A stretch of DNA of 64,000 nucleotides from Brucellaceae bacterium (GTDB lineage: Bacteria > Pseudomonadota > Alphaproteobacteria > Rhizobiales > Rhizobiaceae), in the NCBI GenBank assembly GCA_020637775.1, contig JACKJV010000006.1, positions 62,001 through 126,000 of the forward strand, read 5' to 3'. Made by a program: the position numbers and the translations under genes. Below are positions 7,744 through 15,837 of this stretch, one piece after another. The first letter of the stretch is position 1, and each line of letters starts with the position of its first letter. The notes under the pieces were generated by a model that was not told the origin of the DNA, made no database searches, and saw nothing but the letters and a program-made list of their open reading frames with translations.

Positions 7744-9006
7744 TCAGCGCATGGTGAAAAGATCGCGCGTGGTCAGAGGCGGGGCAATGAGGGGATCGCG
7801 CGGGGGTGCCCAGGTAACGCCTTCACCGGCCGCTATGGCCTCGACCTCCCCGCTTTCCAGCATGGTGGCCAGCGCTGCATCGAGATGGGCTCCCAGGGCC
7901 GCATCGGACTTGCGGTAGGCAATGCCCATGTTGAAGCCGATCGGGTGGCGGTAGCCGGTCAGTTCCAACCGCGTGATGCGGTTCTGGACACGGTGGCTGT
8001 CATAGGCCCCGGTATCGGTCAGCGTGGCATCGAACATGCCCTGTTCCATGCGCCAGAGGAATTGCGGACCGGGCGGCAGCATGACCGATTGCGTCCTGAT
8101 CGCGGCCGGCAACTGGGTGGTCAGGATGACGCCGCCCAGCGTTCCCTGCTGGACGCCGACGGTGAGGCCTTCCAGGTCGGACAAGCGCGCGATCCGTCTG
8201 CCCCCGGCCTTCGGGCTGACGACGATTGCCAGTTCGGCGCGGCGATAGGGGCGGGTGGCCGCAATCGGTTCAAGGTCCACCTGCATGGCCTGCGTCCAGT
8301 ATTGCGGCATGGTGTCCCAGCGCGGCGGCGCGGCGCGTTGCGATGGCGGCTCGCCGATATTGGATTCGTAGAGCGGATGGTCCGGTACGATGTCGCAGAT
8401 GCGATGCGACAGGAGGGCGTAGGTCTCGCGAACGGGATCGGATTCCTCCTCCGGTTCGCTTTCGAACCAGACGACATCGAGCCCAAGCCCCAGGCGACTG
8501 GCCAGGGCTTGCGCCAGGACATAGTCCAGACCGGCACCGCCCTGGTGACGGCGGCGGGAAAGCGCACCCCCATTGGACGGAAGGCAGGCTGTGAGCCTGC
8601 CTTCCTTGATTGTTCCGAGGGAGGCTTCCTTGTCATCCTTCCCGGGTGTTTCAGGTGCCGCGGCCCTTGCCGGCGGCGGTTCCTTGCCGCCGCGCGTGAC
8701 GATGTAGAGCCAGAGATTTTCCACCTCCTCGGGCAGCAGAATGTCGCCCCAGGCCGGCATGTTGCCTTTGCCCCTGGTCACCGAGGTGACGAAGCGGTCC
8801 TTCTGGTCCCGCGGGAACTTGCGCAGGTCGAAGGAGGATGCGCCGGAATTGACCATGTTGATGCCATGGCAATGGGAGCAGAACTGCTTGTAGAGCGAGG
8901 TGCCCTTTGAAACGTCCGGAATGGTGTTGGCACCATCGGATGCGAGGACGGCAACCGGCGCTGCAAGCAGCGCCAGAAGCCAGAATGCAAATGCGACAAG
9001 CTTCAT
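7744..9006 (-). CDS. Cytochrome c fused to an XoxJ/MxaJ-like periplasmic binding domain
   Basis: About 420 residues: a signal peptide (MKLVAFAFWLLALLAAPVAVLA), a class I cytochrome c domain with one haem site CSHCHG and an axial-Met loop KGNMPAWG, then an Ala/Pro linker and a family-3 solute-binding-protein-like domain resembling the MxaJ/XoxJ proteins of PQQ methanol dehydrogenases. It follows the PQQ dehydrogenase on the same strand with almost no gap. The likely role is electron acceptor (cytochrome, XoxG-like) and dehydrogenase chaperone/activator (XoxJ-like) combined in one chain. A GTG at 9018 would add four residues; I chose the ATG at 9006 because it starts the signal peptide. The fusion is inferred from motifs. 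Confidence 0.82.
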   Translation of the reverse strand: MKLVAFAFWLLALLAAPVAVLASDGANTIPDVSKGTSLYKQFCSHCHGINMVNSGASSFDLRKFPRDQKDRFVTSVTRGKGNMPAWGDILLPEEVENLWLYIVTRGGKEPPPARAAAPETPGKDDKEASLGTIKEGRLTACLPSNGGALSRRRHQGGAGLDYVLAQALASRLGLGLDVVWFESEPEEESDPVRETYALLSHRICDIVPDHPLYESNIGEPPSQRAAPPRWDTMPQYWTQAMQVDLEPIAATRPYRRAELAIVVSPKAGGRRIARLSDLEGLTVGVQQGTLGGVILTTQLPAAIRTQSVMLPPGPQFLWRMEQGMFDATLTDTGAYDSHRVQNRITRLELTGYRHPIGFNMGIAYRKSDAALGAHLDAALATMLESGEVEAIAAGEGVTWAPPRDPLIAPPLTTRDLFTMR

Positions 9007-9010
9007 CCGG

Positions 9011-10675
9011 TCATTCACCCATCAGCCTGAAGGTCCAGATGGAGCCGCCGGCCGGAACGCTGGCCAGCCGCTCGTCCCCGGAGAACAGGGCGTAGACGGC
9101 GCCGACACCGGAGGCGACGGTGATGTATTGCGCACCATCCATCTCCCAGGTCACAGGCTGGCCGACGATGCCGGAGCCAGTCTGGAACTGCCAGAGCTTC
9201 TCGCCGCTCTCGGCGTTGAATGCCTCGAACTCGCCGGTCATCTGGCCGGTGAAAACCAGTCCGCCGCCGGTGGAGAGCACGCCGGCCATGCGCGGGATGG
9301 CTGTGCCGTCCTTCCACTTCGTTTCGCCGGTCATCGGATCGATGGCACGCAGATAGCCGCGGTCGCCATCGGGCCAGGCCCAGGAGAAGTCGGCGCCGAA
9401 ATAGAACACGCCGGCGCGGTATTGCGGCTCCACCGCCTTGTAGTTCATGCCGATATTGAGCGTGTTGGCGAAAGCGGTCTGCATGTCCGGATTGTAGGAC
9501 ATGGGCGACCAGTTCTTGCCGCCGAAGGCAGACGGCCAGTATTGCACCTGCTCGCCGGAGCGGGCCTTTGCCGCGACTTCCGTCTCCACCGGCTTGCCGG
9601 TTTCAAGGTCGATGCTGTCAGCCCAGTCGACGCGGTCGATGAACTTGTTGGCGGCGACGAGTTTGCCGTTGGTCCGGTCGATGACGTAGAAGAAGCCGTT
9701 GCGGTTGGCCTGCATCACGACCTTCTTGCCGTCCATGTCGGCCATGACGAGTTCGTTCGTGCCGTCATAGTCGAACGGATCGTTGGGCGTGAACTGGTAG
9801 TGCCACTTGATCTCCCCGGTCTTCGGGTCGAGCGCCAGCATGGAGCCGGTATAGAGATTGTCGCCCGGGCGGACGCCGGCGTTCCACGGACCCGCATTGC
9901 CGACACCCCAATAGACCGTGTTGAGATCCGGATCATAGGTGCCGGTCAGCCAGGCGGGGCCGCCGCCATTCTTCCAGGCGTCGCTGTCGGACGGCCAGGT
10001 TTCGGAACCTGGCTGGCCGGGCTCGGGAACCGTGTAGGTGCGCCACAGGCGCTCGCCCGAATTCGGATCGTAGCCCTCGATATAGCCGCGGATGCCATAT
10101 TCACCGCCGGACACGCCGACGATGACCACGCCATCGGCCACCAGCGGGGCGACCGTCATGGAATAGCCGGTCTTGAAGTCGATGGAATTGGTGGACCACA
10201 CTTCCTCGCCCGTCCTGGCGTCGAGCGCCACGACATTGGCATTCAGCGTGGTGCGGAAAAGCTTGCCCTCATAGATGGCAGCGCCACGGTTGACGATGCC
10301 GCAGCAGGCCACGCGCGGCGTCTCAGCGGGGTATTCCACCATCGTCTTCCAGATCTGCTTGCCCGTGCGCGCATCGATGGCGGCCGTGGCATTGTGCGAG
10401 GTCACATACATGACCCCGTCCAGGACGAGAGGAAAGGTTTCCTGGCCCCGCGAATCGTTGAGCGAATAGTTCCAGACCGGAACGAGGCGCTTGACGGTGT
10501 CACGATTGATCTGGTCGAGCGGCGAATAGCGCTGCTGGCCGTGACCCATGCCGTAGGTCAGGATGTCGCCCGGCGTCGAGGCGTCCATCTTCAAATCCTC
10601 GGCCGATTGGGCCAGCGCGCCCGTGCATATGAAAACCGATAACGCGGCGCTTGCCGCAAGGGTCTTGAAGTCCAT
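9011..10675 (-). CDS. exaF: PQQ-dependent alcohol dehydrogenase, lanthanide type (ExaF/PedH-like)
   Basis: A 554-residue periplasmic eight-bladed quinoprotein with signal peptide MDFKTLAASAALSVFICTGALAQ. Visible family features are the vicinal disulfide CC at residues 124-125 (VACCGIVNRG), repeated tryptophan-docking motifs, and the active site NDPFDYDGTNE with catalytic Asp302 followed two residues later by Asp304. An Asp at this +2 position is the accepted mark of lanthanide-dependent enzymes (XoxF, ExaF, PedH); calcium enzymes have Ala or Ser. GGEYGIRGYIEGYDPNSG and GDAWKNGGGPAWLTG-like segments place it nearer ExaF/PedH ethanol-type enzymes than XoxF. SD GGAGGAAAT precedes the ATG. It is followed by the cytochrome-XoxJ fusion. 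Confidence 0.9.
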   Translation of the reverse strand: MDFKTLAASAALSVFICTGALAQSAEDLKMDASTPGDILTYGMGHGQQRYSPLDQINRDTVKRLVPVWNYSLNDSRGQETFPLVLDGVMYVTSHNATAAIDARTGKQIWKTMVEYPAETPRVACCGIVNRGAAIYEGKLFRTTLNANVVALDARTGEEVWSTNSIDFKTGYSMTVAPLVADGVVIVGVSGGEYGIRGYIEGYDPNSGERLWRTYTVPEPGQPGSETWPSDSDAWKNGGGPAWLTGTYDPDLNTVYWGVGNAGPWNAGVRPGDNLYTGSMLALDPKTGEIKWHYQFTPNDPFDYDGTNELVMADMDGKKVVMQANRNGFFYVIDRTNGKLVAANKFIDRVDWADSIDLETGKPVETEVAAKARSGEQVQYWPSAFGGKNWSPMSYNPDMQTAFANTLNIGMNYKAVEPQYRAGVFYFGADFSWAWPDGDRGYLRAIDPMTGETKWKDGTAIPRMAGVLSTGGGLVFTGQMTGEFEAFNAESGEKLWQFQTGSGIVGQPVTWEMDGAQYITVASGVGAVYALFSGDERLASVPAGGSIWTFRLMGE

Positions 10676-10697
10676 GATTTCCTCCCTCAGGTCCGGA

Positions 10698-10749
10698 CCA
10701 ATGAAATATAATGCACCTCTTGGAGTGCTTAGGCAGTATTATTCATTGG
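10698..10749. promoter_or_regulatory. Inverted repeat in the intergenic region between the PQQ dehydrogenase and DUF302 genes
   Basis: CCAATGAA (10698-10705) and its reverse complement TTCATTGG (10742-10749) flank 36 bases. A second palindrome, GGTCCGGACC, lies at 10690-10699 beside the dehydrogenase start. The region is more AT-rich than its surroundings and separates two divergent genes, so an operator is plausible. No regulator for it is encoded in the window. Confidence 0.35.
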
Positions 10750-10886
10750 ATTCGACCTTCGTTCAATGCGCTCGGCGGAAATTGTACGAAAGTGCAAGAC
10801 GAAATGCCGCACCCTGTTGACCGGGCGGATCGCATATTCAATGAATGCTATGTTTGACCCATGCCCCAGACGCAGGGAGGAGTGCC

Positions 10887-11348
10887 ATGAAAAAGTTCGT
10901 GATTGCAGCCGGCATCGGCCTTTTGGCCAGCCAGGCCGGAGCGGCCCTGGCCGCCGGCGAAGACGTTTTCACCGTCACCACGCAGAATGCCTTTGCCGAT
11001 ACCGCGCAAGCGGTGAACGATGCCATCGTCAACCGTGGCTTCAAGATCGACTATCACGGTTTCATTGGCGACATGCTGAAGCGCACCGCTGGCGACGTGG
11101 GCGCCAGCAAGGCGCTCTACAACGATGCCGAGTTTTTCACCTTCTGCTCTGCCGTTGTCTCGCGCCAGGTGATGGAGGCCGATATCGGCGACATCGCCTA
11201 CTGTCCCTATGTGGTTTTCGTCTATGAAACGGCTGACAATCCGGGACACGTCGTGGTGGGGCATCGCAAGCTGCCCGAAGGCGCGGGCCGCGACCAGGTG
11301 AACACGCTGCTCAACGAGATCGCCGAGGAAGCTGCCGAGGGTTTTTGA
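10887..11348 (+). CDS. DUF302 family exported protein
   Basis: A 153-residue protein with signal peptide MKKFVIAAGIGLLASQAGAALA and a DUF302 domain recognisable from FCSAVVSRQVMEADIGDIAYCPYVVFVYE, a conserved pattern with two cysteines. DUF302 proteins are small ligand-binding-like folds of unknown function and are often found next to respiratory or methylotrophy genes. The frame opens at 10845, but the ATG at 10887 has GGGAGGAG upstream and begins the signal peptide. Its divergent position from the PQQ dehydrogenase suggests a periplasmic role connected with that system; this is inference. Confidence 0.8.
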   Translation: MKKFVIAAGIGLLASQAGAALAAGEDVFTVTTQNAFADTAQAVNDAIVNRGFKIDYHGFIGDMLKRTAGDVGASKALYNDAEFFTFCSAVVSRQVMEADIGDIAYCPYVVFVYETADNPGHVVVGHRKLPEGAGRDQVNTLLNEIAEEAAEGF

Positions 11349-11358
11349 CAAAAGGGGC

Positions 11359-11943
11359 CTAGCGTGGCGCCGGCGTCAGGAACTTCCAGGGTGAGCGTGC
11401 GGCCGGCGGCGCCTGCCTGATGGCGGCGCTGCCGATGCTGATCGTGGCGGCGGAGATGACGAAGCCGGATTCCACACGCATGACTCCGTCGAGCACGAAG
11501 AGTTGTGAAATCTCGTGGCGTGCACGCAACAAGCCGGTCACTGTCACCGGCTCGTAGATCTGCGCCAGGGTGAAGGGCGTCTGCGGAACCACGAGAATGA
11601 TCTGGTCCGGCGGTGGCGCGGGCATGTGGCTGCAGGCACCGGCCCAGGGCACCAGCAGGAAGCTGTAGACCTGGTCGCCCTCCTGCTCCAGCGGAAGCAC
11701 GAAGCCCTGGAAATCAGCCGTCCGGCCGGCTTGTGCCGCATAGCCTCGGCCGGGGCGTTGCAGATCGAGGACAGGAATGACGGGCCGGGCGTCGTTCGTG
11801 GCCTGCGGCGGGATGAGCGCTGGCGGCGCGGCCCCGGCGGAACCGGGTGCAAAGGCCAAAAGCGCGATGGGAAGCAGGCACGCGCACATTTTCGGGGCGG
11901 GAGAAACGGGCGCCAGAGGCGGCATGGCGGGCAGGCTTGTCAT
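11359..11943 (-). CDS. DUF3299-like exported protein
   Basis: A 194-residue protein with an N-terminal hydrophobic export signal (about residues 20-40) and a domain reading FQGFVLPLEQEGDQVYSFLLVPWAGACSHMPAPPPDQII. This matches the DUF3299 pattern 'GY..PLE....FLLVP..GAC.H.PPPP.NQ'. The Cys-His pair in GACSH may be a metal site, as proposed for the family, but function is unproven. Its first ATG overlaps the stop of the upstream AlkD-like gene (ATGA), indicating coupling; an internal start at 11889 would give a shorter signal peptide. Confidence 0.7.
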   Translation of the reverse strand: MTSLPAMPPLAPVSPAPKMCACLLPIALLAFAPGSAGAAPPALIPPQATNDARPVIPVLDLQRPGRGYAAQAGRTADFQGFVLPLEQEGDQVYSFLLVPWAGACSHMPAPPPDQIILVVPQTPFTLAQIYEPVTVTGLLRARHEISQLFVLDGVMRVESGFVISAATISIGSAAIRQAPPAARSPWKFLTPAPR

Positions 11944-12668
11944 GCGGTCTGCCTCCGCGCGGCCTGGCGCTCCTGGCGGGCCTGAAGCCGCGCCAGCGTC
12001 TTTTCACCGGTGAGTTCCCGGACCGCATCGCGGCCGATCCAGCGGGCGGTCGGGTCTTCGCTTGCGGCGAGGCGTTTGGCCATTGCCAGGGCAGGGCCAT
12101 GGCATGCAAGCGAGCGTTTGCCGATCTGGCGCAGCGCCCAGTTGACGGCCTTTCTGACGTAGTTGCGGGGATCCGTGGCATGACGCTCGATGAGTGGCAG
12201 CCAGGCGATGAAGGTTTCGTCCGGCTCCTTCTTTCGGTGAACGCATGCCCAGACCAGCGTGGCGAAAGCGGCGCGGCGGACGAATTCGCGCTCGTCGTCG
12301 GCGAATTCCGCCACCAGATCCGGCCAGAAATCCGTTTCGGCAAAGAGCGCGGCGGTGCCGTCCACGATTTCCCAACTGTCGAAATCCGCTGCCCAGCTTT
12401 CTGCTTCTTCCCGCGTGAGCTTCTTCCTGTCAGCGGTGAAGGCGGCAAGCAGGCGCGCTTCGCGCCAGCCCGTCGCCCAGAGGTCCATCGCGCGGCCGTG
12501 GTCGCGCCCGATCTGCCGCGCCAATGGCCGCAAGAGCGCATTGGAGACGCCGAATGCACGGTCGGCACGGATACCGTAGCGGGCCATGCCTGCCTTGTTT
12601 ACCGGCGATTCCAGGGCCGAGAGATGGCCTATGATGGCGTCAACGGTCGCCGATTTTCCAAGAGCCAT
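11940..12668 (-). CDS. DNA alkylation repair protein (AlkD-like HEAT-repeat glycosylase)
   Basis: A 242-residue all-helical protein of the AlkC/AlkD family, which excises alkylated purines using a HEAT-like repeat scaffold. Recognisable family segments are YGIRADRAFGVSNALLRPLAR, LWATGWREARLLAAF, WEIVDGTA, FVRRAAFATLVWACVHRK and NYVRKAVNWALRQIGKRS. The frame extends upstream to 12788; the ATG at 12668 preceded by GGGGCAGAGG fits the family length. It is translationally coupled to the DUF3299-like gene downstream. Confidence 0.85.
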   Translation of the reverse strand: MALGKSATVDAIIGHLSALESPVNKAGMARYGIRADRAFGVSNALLRPLARQIGRDHGRAMDLWATGWREARLLAAFTADRKKLTREEAESWAADFDSWEIVDGTAALFAETDFWPDLVAEFADDEREFVRRAAFATLVWACVHRKKEPDETFIAWLPLIERHATDPRNYVRKAVNWALRQIGKRSLACHGPALAMAKRLAASEDPTARWIGRDAVRELTGEKTLARLQARQERQAARRQTA

Positions 12669-12876
12669 GGCACCTCTGCCCCTTTCGCCGCAGCCGGCCG
12701 GACAGCGGCAGTGGCTTGCAGCCTGATTCTGTCCAATTCGCGCGGCGGCGTCAAACGGTCGAGGCTGCGACTTGCTGTCCGGATACAAGCCCCGGCCTTG
12801 TGCTGCCGTCAGCCGGTCCTATCTTGGTTGCGGAAAGCACCCGGCAATCTGCTTGGAAGGGGTGCGGAGACAGGAC

Positions 12877-13245
12877 ATGCGCCCGATCTGGTTCACCGCA
12901 GGCCTTCTGTCGCTTGTGCTTGGCATTGCCGGCATAGCGTTGCCGCTGCTGCCGACAACGCCGTTCCTGATCCTGGCCGCGTTCCTGTTCTCGCGATCCT
13001 CGCCGCGTTTCGAGGCCTGGCTGGTCGATCATCGGACGTTCGGGCCGGCAATCCGCGACTGGCGCGACAACCGGGCCATTTCGACACGCGCGAAAAAGGC
13101 CGCCACGGTGGCCATCGCGGCGGCCTTTGCGCTGTCGGTCGTCATGGCCCTGCCAAGCTGGGTGCTGGCCGTCCAGGCCATCACCCTTTCCGGCGTGCTC
13201 GCCTTCATCTGGACGCGCAACTCGCCGGTGGCGGATGAGGCGTGA
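12877..13245 (+). CDS. DUF454 (YbaN family) small membrane protein
   Basis: A 122-residue inner-membrane protein with the DUF454 N-terminal signature GLLSLVLGIAGIALPLLPTTPFLILAAFLFSRSSPRFEAWL and two further hydrophobic segments (about 75-92 and 95-112). The family is widespread in proteobacteria with no defined activity. The open frame begins at 12772, but the ATG at 12877 places the first transmembrane helix at the N-terminus as in homologues. It converges on the beta-hydroxyacid dehydrogenase gene with a gap of only three bases. Confidence 0.85.
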   Translation: MRPIWFTAGLLSLVLGIAGIALPLLPTTPFLILAAFLFSRSSPRFEAWLVDHRTFGPAIRDWRDNRAISTRAKKAATVAIAAAFALSVVMALPSWVLAVQAITLSGVLAFIWTRNSPVADEA

Positions 13246-13248
13246 AGC

Positions 13249-14121
13249 CTATTTCCTTTCCAGCCGGGCCAGCAGGCTGGAGGTATCCCAGCGGCCACCG
13301 CCCATGGTCTGCACATCCTTGTAGAACTGGTCCACAAGCGCGGTGACGGGCAGGGAGGCGCCATTGGCATTGCCTTCTTCCAGCACGATGCCGAGATCCT
13401 TGCGCATCCAGTCGACCGCGAAGCCGAAATCGTAACTGCCCTGGTTCATCGTCTTGTGACGGTTTTCCATCTGCCATGAGCCGGCGGCGCCCTTGGAAAT
13501 CACGTCTATGACGTTTTCCACGTCAAGCCCGGCCTTTTTCGCGAAATGAATGCCTTCGGCCAATCCCTGGACAAGGCCGGCAATGCAGATCTGGTTGACC
13601 ATCTTGGTCAACTGGCCGGCGCCGGCGGGGCCCATGAGACCGTCCATGCGGGCAAAGGCCTCGATCACAGGCTTCGCGCGGGCGAAGGTTTCCGCGTCGC
13701 CGCCGCACATGACCGTGAGGACCCCGTTTTCCGCGCCGGCCTGCCCGCCGGAGACCGGGGCGTCGATGAAGCCGAAACCGCGCCCGGCGGCCGCTGCGGC
13801 CAGCTCGCGCGCCACATGGGCGGAGGCGGTGGTGTTGTCGATGAAGACCGCGCCCGGTTTCATGGCCGAGAACGCGCCGTTTTCGCCCGTGGTCACCGAG
13901 CGCAGGTCGTCGTCATTGCCGACACAGGCGAAGACGAAATCGCAATCCCTTGCCGCATCCGCCGGTGTCGGTGCATGGGTGCCACCGAATTCGGCGACCC
14001 ACTTTTCCGCCTTGGCGGCAGTGCGGTTGTAGACGGTGACGTCGTGGCCGCCCTTGGTCTTCAGGTGGCCCGCCATGGGATAGCCCATGACGCCAAGGCC
14101 GATGAACGCAACTTTTGCCAT
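13249..14121 (-). CDS. NAD(P)-dependent beta-hydroxyacid dehydrogenase (3-hydroxyisobutyrate / tartronate-semialdehyde type)
   Basis: A 290-residue enzyme with an N-terminal Rossmann motif IGLGVMGYPMAGHL, the substrate-binding DAPVSGGQAGAENGVLTVMCGG (about 118-139) and GAGQLTKMVNQICIAGLVQGLAEG with the catalytic lysine. These are the three signatures of 6-phosphogluconate-dehydrogenase-like beta-hydroxyacid dehydrogenases. Substrate (3-hydroxyisobutyrate, tartronate semialdehyde or succinic semialdehyde) cannot be decided from the motifs. The ATG at 14121 has GGAGGAAAG in front; longer frames to 14223 lack this. It lies alone, upstream of DUF454 on the other strand. Confidence 0.88.
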   Translation of the reverse strand: MAKVAFIGLGVMGYPMAGHLKTKGGHDVTVYNRTAAKAEKWVAEFGGTHAPTPADAARDCDFVFACVGNDDDLRSVTTGENGAFSAMKPGAVFIDNTTASAHVARELAAAAAGRGFGFIDAPVSGGQAGAENGVLTVMCGGDAETFARAKPVIEAFARMDGLMGPAGAGQLTKMVNQICIAGLVQGLAEGIHFAKKAGLDVENVIDVISKGAAGSWQMENRHKTMNQGSYDFGFAVDWMRKDLGIVLEEGNANGASLPVTALVDQFYKDVQTMGGGRWDTSSLLARLERK

Positions 14122-14232
14122 GGTTCGTCTTTCCTCCGGATGCGAGTGCTGAAGCGCGATGCGCGCGGCTGCGCCCTGTTTAGCGCACAGAGTCCGCTGC
14201 TGGAAGCAGGGCCTTGAAAACAAACCCGCTTT

Positions 14233-15054
14233 TCATCGCTTCAGGTGCCGTGTCAGCCGCTTCTCGATAAGGTCCCAGAGGTTGCGAAGCGTCTCGACGA
14301 TCGCAAGATAGATGACGGCGGCCCACAGGTAGGTCTGAAAATCGAACGTGCGCGAGAAAGCGCGGCGGGTCTCGCCCATCAGGTCGTATACGGTGATGAT
14401 GGCAACGATGGCCGAGCCCTTGATCATCAGGATGATCTCATTGCCATAGGGGCGCAGCGCGACGATGAGCGCCTGCGGCAGGATGATGCGCAGGAAGGTG
14501 TACCAGCGCCGCAGGCCCAAGGCATCGGCTCCCTCCCACTGGCCTTTCGGCACGGACTGGATGGCACCGCGCAGGATTTCCGCCTGATAGGCCGCCGTGT
14601 TCAGCGTGAAGGCAAGGAAGGCGCAGTTCCAGGCGTCGCGAAAGAAGCCCCACAAGCCGATGGCGCGCAATTCCGCGGAGAACTGGCCAATGCCGTAATA
14701 GACAAGGAAGGCCTGGGCGAGCAGAGGGGTGCCACGGAAGAAATAGACATAGGCATAGGCGACGCCGTTGATGAACGGATTGCGCGACAGGCGCGCCAAC
14801 GCCACCGGCACGGAAAACAGGGCGCCGGCGACCAGCGACAGGCCGACAAGGGCAATCGTCGTCTTCAGGCCGGACCAGTAGCGCGGGCCGTATTTCTCGA
14901 CGAGATCGATGTCCCAGGCATTGTAGAGATAGATCAGGAAACCGATGCCTGCCACGGCCCACAAGCCGACGAGCAGCCAGCCAATCATGCGGGTTCGCGT
15001 CCATTGTCGTGGCGGGGCAGCAGGGCGCAGGCGGGTTTCCGTGGCGAGGGTCAT
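14233..15054 (-). CDS. Polar amino-acid ABC transporter permease (HisM-type)
   Basis: A 273-residue membrane permease of the His/Glu/Gln/Arg/opine 3-TM family. It has about five hydrophobic segments and the EAA loop RGAIQSVPKGQWEGADALGL facing the ATPase. The start at 15054 overlaps the stop of the HisQ-type gene (ATGA), so both are translated from one mRNA. It has an extended N-terminus with a tryptophan-rich segment before the first helix. The partner substrate-binding protein is upstream at 15838-16623; no ATP-binding subunit is encoded in this cluster. Confidence 0.9.
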   Translation of the reverse strand: MTLATETRLRPAAPPRQWTRTRMIGWLLVGLWAVAGIGFLIYLYNAWDIDLVEKYGPRYWSGLKTTIALVGLSLVAGALFSVPVALARLSRNPFINGVAYAYVYFFRGTPLLAQAFLVYYGIGQFSAELRAIGLWGFFRDAWNCAFLAFTLNTAAYQAEILRGAIQSVPKGQWEGADALGLRRWYTFLRIILPQALIVALRPYGNEIILMIKGSAIVAIITVYDLMGETRRAFSRTFDFQTYLWAAVIYLAIVETLRNLWDLIEKRLTRHLKR

Positions 15055-15761
15055 CGGGCCGTTCCCCTTTCGGAGCGCCGCTCGATGGCCGAGATGCCGA
15101 TCGAGGAGATCATGGCCAGCGCCAGATAGAGAAGGCAGGCAATGCCATAGAAAAGGAAGGCTTCCTTGGAGACGCGGGCGGCGATGCCGGTCTGGCGCAG
15201 GATGTCGGACAGGCCGATGACCGACACGAGCGCGGTATCCTTCAGCAGGACCAGCCAGAGGTTTGCCAGTCCGGGCAGGGCGATGCGGATCAGTTGCGGC
15301 AGCACGACAAGCCGCATCGTCTGGGCCCACGAGAGGCCCACGGCATAGCCGCCCTCATACTGGCCCTGCGGAATGGCGCGAAAGGCGGAAAGAAACACTT
15401 CCGAGGCATAGGACGAGAACACGACGCCCAGCGCGAACATGCCGGCCACGAAGGAATTGACTTCCACTCCTTCGGCGAAACCGAGCGCCTTGACCGCTTC
15501 CGACAGGCCGATCTGGACGCCGAAATAGACCAGAAAAAGCGTCAGCAGTTCGGGCAGGCCGCGAAAGATGGTGGTGTAGATGTTGGCTGCCAGCCGCAGG
15601 CTTGGCTCTTCCGCCTGCTTGGCGAGCGCGATGAAAAAGCCGAGCAGCAGGCCGAAGGGCAATGTCGCCAGCGCAAGGCTGACTGTCACCACCACACCGG
15701 CGGCGATCTCGTCTGCCCAGCCCTGCGACCCCCAGGAGAGGAGTGTGGCGGCATTGTCCAT
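15051..15761 (-). CDS. Polar amino-acid ABC transporter permease (HisQ-type)
   Basis: A 236-residue permease with five hydrophobic segments, YFGVQIGLSEAVKALG insertion and the EAA loop FRAIPQGQYEGGYAVGLSWAQTM. With the HisM-type gene it forms the heterodimeric channel of an amino-acid importer. It follows the binding-protein gene after a 76-base gap containing a stem-loop, a usual arrangement that allows more binding protein than permease to be made. Confidence 0.9.
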   Translation of the reverse strand: MDNAATLLSWGSQGWADEIAAGVVVTVSLALATLPFGLLLGFFIALAKQAEEPSLRLAANIYTTIFRGLPELLTLFLVYFGVQIGLSEAVKALGFAEGVEVNSFVAGMFALGVVFSSYASEVFLSAFRAIPQGQYEGGYAVGLSWAQTMRLVVLPQLIRIALPGLANLWLVLLKDTALVSVIGLSDILRQTGIAARVSKEAFLFYGIACLLYLALAMISSIGISAIERRSERGTAR

Positions 15762-15787
15762 GATCAGGCGGCCCCCCTGAAAAGGCC

Positions 15788-15810
15788 GCGGCGCTGCAAA
15801 GGCGCGCCGC
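15788..15810 (-). terminator. Stem-loop between binding-protein and permease genes
   Basis: GCGGCGC (15788-15794) pairs with GCGCCGC (15804-15810) around a 9-base loop in the transcript from the binding-protein gene into the permease genes. There is no T-run, so partial attenuation or 3'-end protection of the upstream message is more likely than full termination. Confidence 0.4.
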
Positions 15811-15837
15811 AGCCGATTATCGTCCGGTCAAGGCCGA

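Noticed and set aside
10845..10886. Longer start (10845) for the DUF302 protein
   Set aside because: It would put 14 residues without signal-peptide character in front of a clean signal sequence, and it lacks the SD that precedes 10887.
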